Below, piece after piece: positions 37,855 to 46,516 of a DNA stretch of 64,000 nucleotides. The stretch comes from Alteromonas genovensis (GTDB taxonomy: Bacteria; Pseudomonadota; Gammaproteobacteria; Enterobacterales; Alteromonadaceae), in NCBI RefSeq assembly GCF_010500895.1, contig NZ_JAAAWO010000009.1, forward strand, positions 118,391 through 182,390, in the 5' to 3' direction. The number at the start of each line of letters is the position of its first letter. Position 1 is the stretch's first letter. A program made the position numbers and the translations under genes. The notes under the pieces are model-generated. The model was not told the DNA's origin, did not search any database, and worked only from the letters and a program-made list of their open reading frames with translations.

Positions 37855-37991
37855 GAGCAATTCGTTGAGCGCATATTACAGCATTCATCACTATCTGCTA
37901 GCGTCGTATACTGTCTCTAATACTGATCTGGATTTATCCTAATTGCATAGCGACTAGGGCATGTTGAATATAAAAGCTCAAAGGATAAAGA

Positions 37992-38696
37992 ATGCGTTGT
38001 TTTATAGGTTTAGATTTAAGTGCGTCAGAAAAGCTCGCTTTAGATAGCTGGCGGCAGCAGGCGATGCCCGAAGTATTGCCCCGGCACATGACAAAAAGCA
38101 TGGTAAGAAGCAACGACGCAGGCTCTGATACCGATATACGCAATAAAAATAAAGGCAAGACACGGAGTAAAAAAACAAAAAACGCCAGGAACAATAGCAT
38201 TAACAATAATGAGCCGGGGGTACCTTACGCTGTTCCCGCAGCCAATTATCATATGACACTTTGCTTTTTGGGCGATATCGATCATCGCCAACATGAAGCC
38301 CTTATGGCTGAGTTAGATGCGCTTACCGCTGAACCGCTTACGCTTACACTCGATGAGACGGGTATATGGAACGGCCCTAAAATATTATTTAGCGCCCCAA
38401 GTTCGCCTCCCAATGAGCTTATGAACTTAGCAAAGCTGACACGAAAGAGTGCAAGAAACGCCGGTATTGAAGTAGAGGGAAAAGAGTATAAGCCGCACAT
38501 CACGATGGTGAGAAAAGCAACATCTACATTGCCTCTGCCACTTTTTGCTCCAAGTATTGATGTGCAGGCCAGCGCGTTTCATTTGTTCGAGTCTGTATCT
38601 ACGCCTCAAGGTGTGGCCTACCCCATACGTGACTCTTGGTCACTCGAGCACAATATTTCAATTAGAGAAAAACTGAGAAGGGGCATCACAGATTGA
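37992..38696 (+). CDS. thpR: RNA 2',3'-cyclic phosphodiesterase (2'-5' RNA ligase family) with a basic insertion
   Basis: This 234-residue member of the 2H phosphoesterase family carries both HxT motifs: H87-M-T89 and H169-I-T171 (in EYKPHITMV). The start MRCFIGLDLS is typical. The first HxT motif usually lies near residue 43 (E. coli ThpR). Here it is displaced by an insertion of roughly 45-50 residues (about 30-78) rich in Lys, Arg, Asn and Ser (for example KNKGKTRSKKTKNARNN). The insertion looks like an unstructured, RNA-binding-like loop. The protein is predicted to hydrolyse 2',3'-cyclic phosphate ends of RNA in the cytosol. It is divergent from hrpB, as in E. coli. Confidence 0.9.
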   Translation: MRCFIGLDLSASEKLALDSWRQQAMPEVLPRHMTKSMVRSNDAGSDTDIRNKNKGKTRSKKTKNARNNSINNNEPGVPYAVPAANYHMTLCFLGDIDHRQHEALMAELDALTAEPLTLTLDETGIWNGPKILFSAPSSPPNELMNLAKLTRKSARNAGIEVEGKEYKPHITMVRKATSTLPLPLFAPSIDVQASAFHLFESVSTPQGVAYPIRDSWSLEHNISIREKLRRGITD

Positions 38697-38819
38697 CGCC
38701 ATAAAGCTAGCTTGGCGATGTCTGCACATCGTGTAGTGTAAAGAGACAGCGCTAAGCCCTTTACATCCCTACCATTGACAGGTAAAAAGGTGTGACGTTT
38801 TTCGAACCTGCCTATATTC

Positions 38820-39674
38820 ATGCAACAAACTTATAAATTAGTTATTGATTGCCCAGACCAAGTTGGTCTGGTCGCAAATGTGTCTCAGTTTTTAGCCGAC
38901 CACAATGCCACTATTGTGGAAGCAAGCCATCATACCGACCTGCAAACCGGTCGCTTTTTTATGCGCCACGAAATAGGCGCGAGCTCTTTAACGCTGAATG
39001 CAGAAAGCTTCGTTGAAGAATTTACGCCCTTAGCAAATGAATACCAGATGAATTGGAAGTTTACCGATTCATCGAAAAAGCAGCGAGTAGCGCTACTAGG
39101 CAGTTTAGAATCTCACTGTTTAGTTGATTTACTGCACCGCTGGCATACGGGTGAACTGCATTGTGACATTCCGGTTATTATTGGTAATCACCCGCAGATG
39201 AAACAATTTGCCGACTGGTACAAAGTTCCTTTTCATTGGGTTGATTTTAAAGCGCTTGGCAAAGAGGCTGCGTTTGCTCAAATATCCACGCTGCTTAACG
39301 AATACGCCATCGACTTGACTGTGCTTGCGCGCTTTATGCAAATTCTGCCAGATAGCCTGTGTCAGCAGTTACAAGGCAAGGCGATAAATATTCACCATAG
39401 CTTTTTGCCTAGCTTTGCTGGGGCAAAACCCTATCAGCAGGCCTACGATCGCGGCGTAAAGCTGATTGGTGCCACCTGCCACTATGTGACGAAAGACCTT
39501 GATGAAGGTCCTATTATTGAGCAAAGCGTGAAACGCATCAGTCACAGCGACAGCGCTAATGACATGGTACGCAAAGGAAAGGACTGCGAAGTAACCGCAT
39601 TAGCCCACGGGGTTCGATACCACCTTGAAGACAGGGTTATTATTCACCGCAATAAAACGGTGGTTTTTGCTTAA
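38820..39674 (+). CDS. purU: Formyltetrahydrofolate deformylase
   Basis: This 284-residue protein has an N-terminal ACT domain (about 5-80, VIDCPDQVGLVANVSQFL). A formyltransferase-fold domain follows, with the catalytic Asn/His in INIHHSFLPSF and the Asp in KDLDEGPIIEQ. It hydrolyses 10-formyl-THF to formate and THF, balancing one-carbon pools. The length is normal. It is a single gene with a strong terminator downstream at 39791. Confidence 0.95.
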   Translation: MQQTYKLVIDCPDQVGLVANVSQFLADHNATIVEASHHTDLQTGRFFMRHEIGASSLTLNAESFVEEFTPLANEYQMNWKFTDSSKKQRVALLGSLESHCLVDLLHRWHTGELHCDIPVIIGNHPQMKQFADWYKVPFHWVDFKALGKEAAFAQISTLLNEYAIDLTVLARFMQILPDSLCQQLQGKAINIHHSFLPSFAGAKPYQQAYDRGVKLIGATCHYVTKDLDEGPIIEQSVKRISHSDSANDMVRKGKDCEVTALAHGVRYHLEDRVIIHRNKTVVFA

Positions 39675-39742
39675 GCCAATGTAGTTCAGAAACATTTGCG
39701 TGAAAGGCGTTCGCTTAATCTCTAGCACTGGGAATAAGCACT

Positions 39743-39778
39743 GCCAATTAGCAGCGCCAATAAACAGCGCCGACAAAG
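39743..39778. repeat. 13-bp degenerate tandem repeat, about 2.7 copies
   Basis: GCCAATTAGCAGC, GCCAATAAACAGC and GCCGACAAAG follow one another, 69-104 bp downstream of the purU stop and just before its terminator. The first two match at 11 of 13 positions. Confidence 0.65.
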
Positions 39779-39790
39779 AATCACTCGTAG

Positions 39791-39817
39791 AAAGGGCTTT
39801 TAAATAAGCCCTTTTTT
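39791..39817. terminator. Terminator between convergent purU and the YgjV-like gene
   Basis: AAAGGGCTT pairs with AAGCCCTTT, followed by T residues on the plus strand. The run of A on the left arm gives a short U-tract on the minus strand, so it could serve both convergent genes, although its right edge overlaps the last codon region of the minus-strand gene only slightly. Confidence 0.85.
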
Positions 39818-40334
39818 ATACCGGGCTTACGCGCATGGCCCGTCTAAGCTTCATGTAATACCACAGGTTCGATACTGCAAAAAGTGCTTCTGTGATTGCG
39901 AGTCCCCATGTTTGGGTGACAATGCCGTACAAGGTGAAGTTAATAGACCCCACTATCATACATATTCTCAAACCTGCTTCTTTACAATGTAATTCACCAA
40001 ACCGGTATGCCATAAACGTAAACACGGGCATGGTTTCAATAAAGGACGTTTTACCCGTTAGATTATTTACGGTAAGCACGAGGCACATCATGCCTATCAA
40101 TGTTACGTAAGTAGCAATGGGAGACAGTAGTTTTTGCTTAATCAATCGGTAACTGGTGCTCAGTCCAGCCACCGTAATAACTATTGCACCACCCCACGCC
40201 TGTTCAAATACCAATAAAGAGCCAATGGCTAGGCATAATCCTAGGTTCAATAGGAGCAACTTACGCTCGGTATTAGACCAGAAGGACCCCAGTGCGAAAG
40301 CCACTGGAAAGGCATGCAGTAAAAATTCAAACAT
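39816..40334 (-). CDS. YgjV-like inner-membrane protein
   Basis: This 172-residue protein has about five or six hydrophobic helices and short loops, ending in a basic tail (KLRRAMRVSPV). Size, helix spacing and segments such as the final NLWYYMKLRR recall the Imp/YgjV family, whose function is unknown. It has no soluble domain. It is a single gene convergent with purU. The family call is by overall pattern and is only moderately certain. Confidence 0.65.
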   Translation of the reverse strand: MFEFLLHAFPVAFALGSFWSNTERKLLLLNLGLCLAIGSLLVFEQAWGGAIVITVAGLSTSYRLIKQKLLSPIATYVTLIGMMCLVLTVNNLTGKTSFIETMPVFTFMAYRFGELHCKEAGLRICMIVGSINFTLYGIVTQTWGLAITEALFAVSNLWYYMKLRRAMRVSPV

Positions 40335-40645
40335 CGCACTTCACTTAAAAAAACAGAGGGTAAAAAGGCGCTATAAACGATAGCGATATGGAACGAGCGC
40401 AGTGTAATTTTTGAGGTTGAAAATGCAATCAAAATTTAATCAATTTCGATGAATTGCATACGACTTAGACGCGTTGGTTTATACGCCCTCTACTGGCAAG
40501 GATAAATCATAACAGTGAAGGTCTGTTAACCTACTATTACGGTAAAGAGCATTTAACTTATATTTACATTGCCTTAGTATGTGACTACGTCAAAATACCT
40601 CGCCAATAAAGAGGTATAAAATCATAACAAAAGACAGGAAACCTC
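40335..40645. other. Divergent promoter region
   Basis: About 311 bp, AT-rich, between the YgjV-like gene and the M3 peptidase gene. A good ribosome site (AGGAAACC) precedes the peptidase ATG. I see no gene, hairpin or clear repeat. Confidence 0.5.
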
Positions 40646-42844
40646 ATGAGAAACTTTAAGTCGTCACTCACCGCAATGGCTGTTGTCGTTGCGCTAAGTG
40701 CATGTTCAGAACAAAAAGTTGCTGAAACTTCGGTTGCGCCAGTGCCTGAAACAGCGGGAATGGATTCATCGAGTAGCGCACAGTTCGACAACGTATTGCT
40801 GCAAGAATTTAAAGGTCCGTACGGCGGCGTGCCGGCCTTCGACAAGATGTCACTAGAAGATTTAAAACCAGCTCTTGAAAAAGCGATGGCGTTAAATCTA
40901 GAAGAGATAGATGCTATTGCCAATAATGATGCACCGCCAACATTCGACAATGTTATTGTGGAAATGGAACGTGCTGGCGCAGAATTAGGCCGCGTATTTA
41001 CCTACTACGGCATTTGGAGCGCGAACAAATCAAGCCCAGAATTCCGCGAAATTCAGGCAGAAATGTCTCCTATCTTGTCTTCATTTTTTACCAAAATTAC
41101 GCAGAACGAAAAACTGTTTGCTCGTGTAAAAGCGGTTTACGAATCTGACGAGCTATCATCGCTTACTGCTGAAGAACAGCGTATTGCGTGGATGACCTAC
41201 AACAACTTTGCACGTAACGGTGCAACACTAGATAGCGAAAGCAAAAAGCGTTACGCAGAAATTAATAAAGAGCTAGCGACACTGCACACCAAATTCTCTA
41301 GCAACGTACTTGCTGATGAAGAAAATTATGTGACTTACATCACAGAAGAGCAGCTAGATGGCCTGCCAGCATCATTTGTGAAAGCAGCAAAAGCCGCTGC
41401 CTCGTCTCGAGGCGAAGAAGGTAAGTACGCCATTACTAATAGCCGCTCTTCTATGGATCCTTTCCTTACCTATTCTACAAACCGCGAGCTACGCGAACAG
41501 GTATGGCGTACCTATTATAACCGCGGCGATAACGCAGATGATTTCGATAACAATAAAATCATCAAGCGAATATTAACGCTTCGTGACGAACGCGTTGAAT
41601 TGCTTGGGTATGAAAACTATGCCCAGTGGCGTTTAGAAGATCGCATGGCGAAAAACCCAGAAAATGCGATGGAGCTCATGATGAAAGTGTGGCCCGCTGC
41701 TATTGCTCGGGTTGAAGAAGAAGTTGCCGACATGCAGGCAGTTGCAGAAGCTGAAGGCGCAGATATTACGATTAAGCCTTGGGACTACCGTTTTTATGCA
41801 GAAAAAGTACGCAAAGATAAGTACGACTTAGATTCAAACGAAGTGAAGCAGTACCTACAGCTTGATAAGCTTCGCGAAGCAATGTTTTACGTTGCCGGTC
41901 GTTTATTTAACTTTAACTTCACTCCGGTAGAAGAAGGAAAAGTTCCTGTATTCCACGAAGACGTCAAGGTTTGGGAAGTAACAGATAAAGACAGTGGTGA
42001 GCATATCGGTCTTTGGTACCTTGACCCATTCTCTCGCAAAGGTAAGCGTTCAGGTGCGTGGGCAACAACGTATCGCTCGTACACCACGTTTGACGGTAAG
42101 AAGACGGTATTATCTTCAAACAACTCAAACTTTGTAAAGGGTGCTGAGGGCGAAGCGACGCTAATCTCTTGGGATGATGCAGAAACATATTTCCACGAGT
42201 TTGGTCATGCCCTTCACTTCCTATCTGCTGACGTTAAGTATCCGTCTTCGCACTCTGGTGTTCGCGATTACACCGAGTTCCAATCTCAGCTACTCGAGCG
42301 CTGGTTAACTACCGATGAGGTGATTAATCAGTTCTTAGTACACCACGAGACAGGTGAGCCAATTCCAGCGTCTCTTGTTGAGAAGATCAAAAAGGCATCA
42401 ACGTTCAATGAAGGCTTTAAGACGACAGAGTATATGGCGTCAGCAATCATGGACTTGAAATACCACACCACCAACCCTGAAGATATCGACCCAGATGCGT
42501 TTGAGCGTGAAGAGCTAACTAAGCTCGATATGCCTGAAGAGATTGTTATGCGCCACCGTTCTCCGCACTTTGGTCATGTATTCTCAGGTGAAGGTTACGC
42601 CGCTGCATACTACGGTTATATGTGGGCAGAAGTACTGACTGCCGATGCAGCCGAAGCCTTTATGGAAGCCCCGGGCGGTTTTTACGATAAGGAAGTTGGC
42701 GATCGCTTGGTGAAATACCTATTCTCTGTTCGCAATGCTATGGATCCAGCAGAAGCGTATCGCAAATTCCGTGGACGTGATGCACAAGTAGATGCACTAA
42801 TGCGCGATAGAGGGTTCCCAATTCCGAAATCAGACGACGAGTAA
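40646..42844 (+). CDS. M3 family peptidyl-dipeptidase, lipoprotein
   Basis: This 732-residue zinc metallopeptidase of the M3A (Dcp/OpdA) type carries the HEXXH motif H517-E-F-G-H521 in TYFHEFGHALH and the downstream Glu region (EFQSQLLERW). The N-terminus is a lipoprotein signal, with lipobox LSAC and Cys20 as the lipidated residue. It is followed by Ser/Glu, which suggests outer-membrane sorting. It should remove dipeptides from peptide C-termini in the periplasm. Classical E. coli Dcp has no such lipid anchor. A clean terminator follows. It is a single gene. Confidence 0.93.
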   Translation: MRNFKSSLTAMAVVVALSACSEQKVAETSVAPVPETAGMDSSSSAQFDNVLLQEFKGPYGGVPAFDKMSLEDLKPALEKAMALNLEEIDAIANNDAPPTFDNVIVEMERAGAELGRVFTYYGIWSANKSSPEFREIQAEMSPILSSFFTKITQNEKLFARVKAVYESDELSSLTAEEQRIAWMTYNNFARNGATLDSESKKRYAEINKELATLHTKFSSNVLADEENYVTYITEEQLDGLPASFVKAAKAAASSRGEEGKYAITNSRSSMDPFLTYSTNRELREQVWRTYYNRGDNADDFDNNKIIKRILTLRDERVELLGYENYAQWRLEDRMAKNPENAMELMMKVWPAAIARVEEEVADMQAVAEAEGADITIKPWDYRFYAEKVRKDKYDLDSNEVKQYLQLDKLREAMFYVAGRLFNFNFTPVEEGKVPVFHEDVKVWEVTDKDSGEHIGLWYLDPFSRKGKRSGAWATTYRSYTTFDGKKTVLSSNNSNFVKGAEGEATLISWDDAETYFHEFGHALHFLSADVKYPSSHSGVRDYTEFQSQLLERWLTTDEVINQFLVHHETGEPIPASLVEKIKKASTFNEGFKTTEYMASAIMDLKYHTTNPEDIDPDAFEREELTKLDMPEEIVMRHRSPHFGHVFSGEGYAAAYYGYMWAEVLTADAAEAFMEAPGGFYDKEVGDRLVKYLFSVRNAMDPAEAYRKFRGRDAQVDALMRDRGFPIPKSDDE

Positions 42845-42879
42845 ACACCCTGTTTACATCAGTCACTTTTTAGTAACAA

Positions 42880-42905
42880 AGCCGCCATATATTGGCGGCT
42901 TTTTT
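42880..42905 (+). terminator. Intrinsic terminator after the M3 peptidase gene
   Basis: AGCCGCCA pairs with TGGCGGCT around a 5-nt loop and is followed by TTTTT. It lies 36 bp after the stop codon. Confidence 0.92.
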
Positions 42906-43013
42906 CATTGACCCTTCAGTCAGTTATGCCGCACAATCTCAATCGTACTTTTGTTTATCAATACTATTAACTTTGACACACATTGGCCGATACACTTTAA
43001 TCTGGCGCTACGT

Positions 43014-43043
43014 ATTTTAAGACTATGCATTTTAAGACTATGC
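43014..43043. repeat. 15-bp perfect tandem repeat, 2 copies
   Basis: ATTTTAAGACTATGC occurs twice in direct succession, and a fragment of a third copy (ATTTCGGCATTATG) follows. It lies about 170 bp downstream of the M3 peptidase stop. Confidence 0.85.
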
Positions 43044-43258
43044 ATTTCGGCATTATGACGTGTTGGCCTAAAACTAGGTGTTAAGTGCTAGATGCTAGGT
43101 ATAAGTATTGGATATTCAGCACCTTCAAACTCTGTGTAATAAAAATATCTGTAAAATAAAAAGAATAATGACACAGAGTATAATCAGCCAAATAGCGCTG
43201 TATTAATTCGGACGTTGCGGTGCTTGCTGTATGGCTTGCCGTGCCCCGTTCCTATTTG

Positions 43259-43295
43259 CAGCATTAACTTACGTGTATCAGCATTAACTTACGTG
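43259..43295. repeat. 17-bp direct repeat with a 3-bp gap
   Basis: CAGCATTAACTTACGTG occurs at 43259 and 43279. The second copy ends 10 bp before the chemoreceptor start codon, so the pair occupies the region where the ribosome site should be. Confidence 0.85.
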
Positions 43296-43305
43296 GTCGA
43301 AAGCT

Positions 43306-45228
43306 ATGACTTTCAGTATTAAGCAAAAACTCATTATTTCACTTATTGTTGCTGTACTAGCGGCATCTATTTTAGTTGGGTCTATTAGTCAGTGGATTGC
43401 TCGTGACCTCGTTAAAGAAAACATGGAAACTCTGCAACTTCCCGCCCTGTTAAAGCAAATTGGAAACCGCGTGGATAGCGAAGCAAACGTAATGCTTACC
43501 GTTGCCCACAGCATTGCCTCGAACCCGGATATTTTAGCATGGTCGGCCAGCGGTGCAGATAAAGCGGGCGAACGCAGATTGCTTAACTATCTCAACGACA
43601 TTGTGGGTTTTAACGATCTTACCGTTGCTTCTTTTGTTGATAGAAATACCTACAAGTATTGGAATCAAGATGGTTTCTTACGCACCTTAAAAAATGACGA
43701 GTTCGACGGGTGGTTCTTCGCCTATAAGGACAGCGGTGAGCCAATTTCACTTAGTTTGTACAATGAACCAGGCCAAGGATATCGACTGTTTGCAAATTAT
43801 CAGCAAATTAACGGCAGTGGCATGTCAGGTGTTGCAAAATCCGTTGATGAGCTGCTTACCATCATCAATGCCGTTAAAATTGCGCAAACTGGCTTTGTCT
43901 ATCTTGTTGACGGGTCGGGAACGATTATCGCTCATCCTGATACAAAACTGTTAGGTAAAGCTAAATTAGCCTCTGTCAGTGATAATCAAACTGCATCAGC
44001 TTTGCTAACTAAACAAGACTTCGCCATGGCTACCAGCGAACAAGGCAATGGCAATGACAATGGCAAAATGCTGTATGCAAGCACTTATGTAAAAAAGGCT
44101 GGTTGGTACGTTGTCGCTCAGGTTCCTGAAAGCGAACTATATGCATCTTTGAATGCAGGAAGCCAGCAAATCATTATTTGGTCATTGATCATCGCTGGCG
44201 GCTTCGCGCTTATCGGTATTTGGCTTGCAGGCACATTAACTAAGCCCCTTGAGTCACTTGCAGATATTTTCCAACAGTTAGGAAAAGGTGAAGGCGACCT
44301 TCGTGCACGTATACCGGTTCCAGAGCAAAAAGAAATTGCCCGCCTCGTTGAAGGTTTCAATCAGTTCATCGACCATTTACACGCCACCATTTCTAAGGTG
44401 GCAAAAACCAGTGAAGAATTGAAATTATCTGCGGCTGACGTAACCCGCCAGTCACAGCAAACCGAGTACTCAACAAAGAGTCAGCGTGACCAAACGTTGC
44501 AAGCCGCTGCTGCATTAACTGAAATGGGCAGTACAGTGAGTGAAGTAGCTCAATCGGCAACGCACGCGGCGCAAAACGCTAATCAAGCAAATACAAACTC
44601 AGAACAAGGTCGACAAGTTACGCAAAAGGCCGTAGTTGCTATTCAAGACTTAAGCGGGCAGATACAAACGGTATCTGGAGTAATTCAGTCTCTCGATGAG
44701 CACACCAGCGCTATCGGTGGCATTCTTGATACTATTCGAGGTATTTCAGAACAAACCAACCTACTTGCGTTAAATGCGGCTATTGAAGCAGCTCGGGCTG
44801 GCGATCATGGTCGCGGATTTTCAGTTGTAGCAGATGAAGTGCGAACGTTGGCTCAGCGAGCAGCCCAGGCCACCGATGAAATTCAGGTGAAAATTGATAA
44901 ATTTCAGCAAGACTCTAAGTCTGCGGTAGATCAAATGGAAACGAGCCGCACAAAAACCGATGACGTGGTGACAGCCACTAACGAGATTGACGCCTTGCTT
45001 CAAAAGATTACTCACGAAATTTCAACCATCAATGACGTGAATACCCAAGTAGCCACAGCCACTGAGCAGCAAGCTGTTGTGGTAGAGGATATCAGCCGCA
45101 ATATCAACGACATTAGTGCTTCTAGTGAAGAAACCTTAAACGCAACTCACGTTTTAGTGAGTGTGAGCGACAGGCTAGATGAACTTGCTAAGGCGTTATC
45201 AATTGAAGTTAATAGGTTTAAGATTTAA
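43306..45228 (+). CDS. Methyl-accepting chemotaxis protein with Cache-type sensor
   Basis: This 640-residue receptor has TM1 (about 8-30) and a periplasmic dCache-like domain (about 35-280; segments [17 protein letters not shown] and [11 protein letters not shown]). TM2 (about 285-308), HAMP (about 310-362) and a cytoplasmic signalling domain follow. The hairpin tip reads [20 protein letters not shown]. It should couple a small-molecule ligand to CheA/CheW. The C-terminus lacks a CheR-tethering NWETF-like pentapeptide. The ligand is unknown. It is a single gene, and no upstream Shine-Dalgarno sequence is clear because a direct repeat fills that position. Confidence 0.95.
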   Translation: MTFSIKQKLIISLIVAVLAASILVGSISQWIARDLVKENMETLQLPALLKQIGNRVDSEANVMLTVAHSIASNPDILAWSASGADKAGERRLLNYLNDIVGFNDLTVASFVDRNTYKYWNQDGFLRTLKNDEFDGWFFAYKDSGEPISLSLYNEPGQGYRLFANYQQINGSGMSGVAKSVDELLTIINAVKIAQTGFVYLVDGSGTIIAHPDTKLLGKAKLASVSDNQTASALLTKQDFAMATSEQGNGNDNGKMLYASTYVKKAGWYVVAQVPESELYASLNAGSQQIIIWSLIIAGGFALIGIWLAGTLTKPLESLADIFQQLGKGEGDLRARIPVPEQKEIARLVEGFNQFIDHLHATISKVAKTSEELKLSAADVTRQSQQTEYSTKSQRDQTLQAAAALTEMGSTVSEVAQSATHAAQNANQANTNSEQGRQVTQKAVVAIQDLSGQIQTVSGVIQSLDEHTSAIGGILDTIRGISEQTNLLALNAAIEAARAGDHGRGFSVVADEVRTLAQRAAQATDEIQVKIDKFQQDSKSAVDQMETSRTKTDDVVTATNEIDALLQKITHEISTINDVNTQVATATEQQAVVVEDISRNINDISASSEETLNATHVLVSVSDRLDELAKALSIEVNRFKI

Positions 45229-45236
45229 ACCTGCAT

Positions 45237-45321
45237 AGCGCATTTGGTGTAACACATTTGATTAAAAGAACGCATTTGGTTTAACGCGTGCACTTGGTTT
45301 AATTGACGCTTGGTATAAATA
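45237..45321. repeat. Degenerate repeat of a GCATTTGGTTTAAC-type unit, about 5 copies
   Basis: Variants GCGCATTTGGTGTAAC, ACATTTGATTAAAAG, CGCATTTGGTTTAACG, TGCACTTGGTTTAATTG and CGCTTGGTATAAATAG follow one another. The array starts 9 bp after the chemoreceptor stop. Confidence 0.7.
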
Positions 45322-45378
45322 GCGTACTGGTTACGACCAGTGCGCTACTTCGCCGGGTCTCTAAAGACGTACCACCCG

Positions 45379-46239
45379 CTATTGAACAGATGCTTTCGTA
45401 AGAGATGCCGCACGAGTCTCGGTTTTTTCTTCGGTAAACCAATAGTTACCGCCTTTATCCACACACACTCCCTCAACCTGCTTATAACCCTCTAACGGCC
45501 AAATAGAGGTTAATGTGAAGTCTTGCGACACTTCAGCGATGAAGGCTTCGAAATTACCAAAAGGGTCTGATTTGTAACCTACGATCACGTATTGATGTTT
45601 ACCCGAATCATAGTCCACTCCTGTGACGACTCCTGGCAAACCAGATATGGCAGCGAATGGCGTGAGCACTTGCAGACTTTCGCCTTCATTTATTCGATAA
45701 ACATGAGTAATACCCGAGCTCCAACTCTTGGAGAAAAGCAGTAATTCGTTGCCTTTTTTCACCATGGCTTCGGCGTCGAAATCATGGGCGTAGGGTATGT
45801 TGCTATTCACATTATTAGCAGCGTATTTGATAGACAGCGTTTCGATGTCTTTCACATTTTGCTGATTCACTTTATACACTGCAACCTGCTCTCTCTGCCC
45901 TTTGTTGTTGCCAATATCGGCGACATAGAAGTAATTACTGTCTGCACTCACTGCTTCCCAGTCATTGTTAATAATGGGCAGAGTAATTGTTTGTTTCAGT
46001 TTGCCGCTATAACTTACTTTAAATACAGCGGGCGAATTTCCTGAGTCGTTAATTGACAGCACATGGTCATCAGCGCAAAAAAGTCCCGATGTTTCTGACA
46101 GCGTTGAAGGTAATATTATCGTTTCTTCTATGTGGAGACCCATTGAGGAGGAAGGAATAGGGGCCATGCAACCGCTCACTGCGCAGAGTATTGATACTGC
46201 GTAAGCCAAACGCAATGAAGGTATGAAAGAATATGTCAC
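45379..46239 (-). CDS. Predicted periplasmic lipoprotein with a beta-propeller-like fold
   Basis: This 286-residue protein has a lipoprotein signal with lipobox VSGC (Cys24). The mature part shows repeated blades of the type LSETSGLFCADDHVLSINDS, DWEAVSADSNYFYVADIGNN, and EGVCVDKGGNYWFTEE. This resembles NHL-like or phytase-like propellers. DWEAVS and DIGNN motifs recur in uncharacterised secreted propeller proteins. I cannot assign a function. It is a single gene convergent with the chemoreceptor. Binding of a ligand or protein partner in the periplasm is a guess from fold alone. Confidence 0.75.
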   Translation of the reverse strand: MTYSFIPSLRLAYAVSILCAVSGCMAPIPSSSMGLHIEETIILPSTLSETSGLFCADDHVLSINDSGNSPAVFKVSYSGKLKQTITLPIINNDWEAVSADSNYFYVADIGNNKGQREQVAVYKVNQQNVKDIETLSIKYAANNVNSNIPYAHDFDAEAMVKKGNELLLFSKSWSSGITHVYRINEGESLQVLTPFAAISGLPGVVTGVDYDSGKHQYVIVGYKSDPFGNFEAFIAEVSQDFTLTSIWPLEGYKQVEGVCVDKGGNYWFTEEKTETRAASLTKASVQ

Positions 46240-46516
46240 AGACTATCTCAATGGCACTGTTCACAAGGAGTGAAAAGAATAGCAAATAATCAGGGGCGTG
46301 TTGACCTTTACCGTGTATTATTGAAGCGTTTATTTGTGCATTGAAGAGAGCGCAGAGAGTGCACGGCAAAGTGCATACAAGAATAACGTGTTAGCTAGAC
46401 CGACTTTGGTCTAAACACTATCAATACCCGTATGTGTATTAACGAAAATTAATAAAATAGTAGCGGCGCGTGATGTTTAGCTACGGAACTACACCGATGT
46501 TAATAAGGAAATAATC

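Larger units (their letters stand above)
42845..43305. other. Intergenic region upstream of the chemoreceptor gene
   Basis: About 461 bp. After the peptidase terminator it holds two short direct-repeat arrays (43014-43043 and 43259-43295), listed separately, and an AT-rich stretch around 43120-43200. No gene is visible. Confidence 0.6.
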
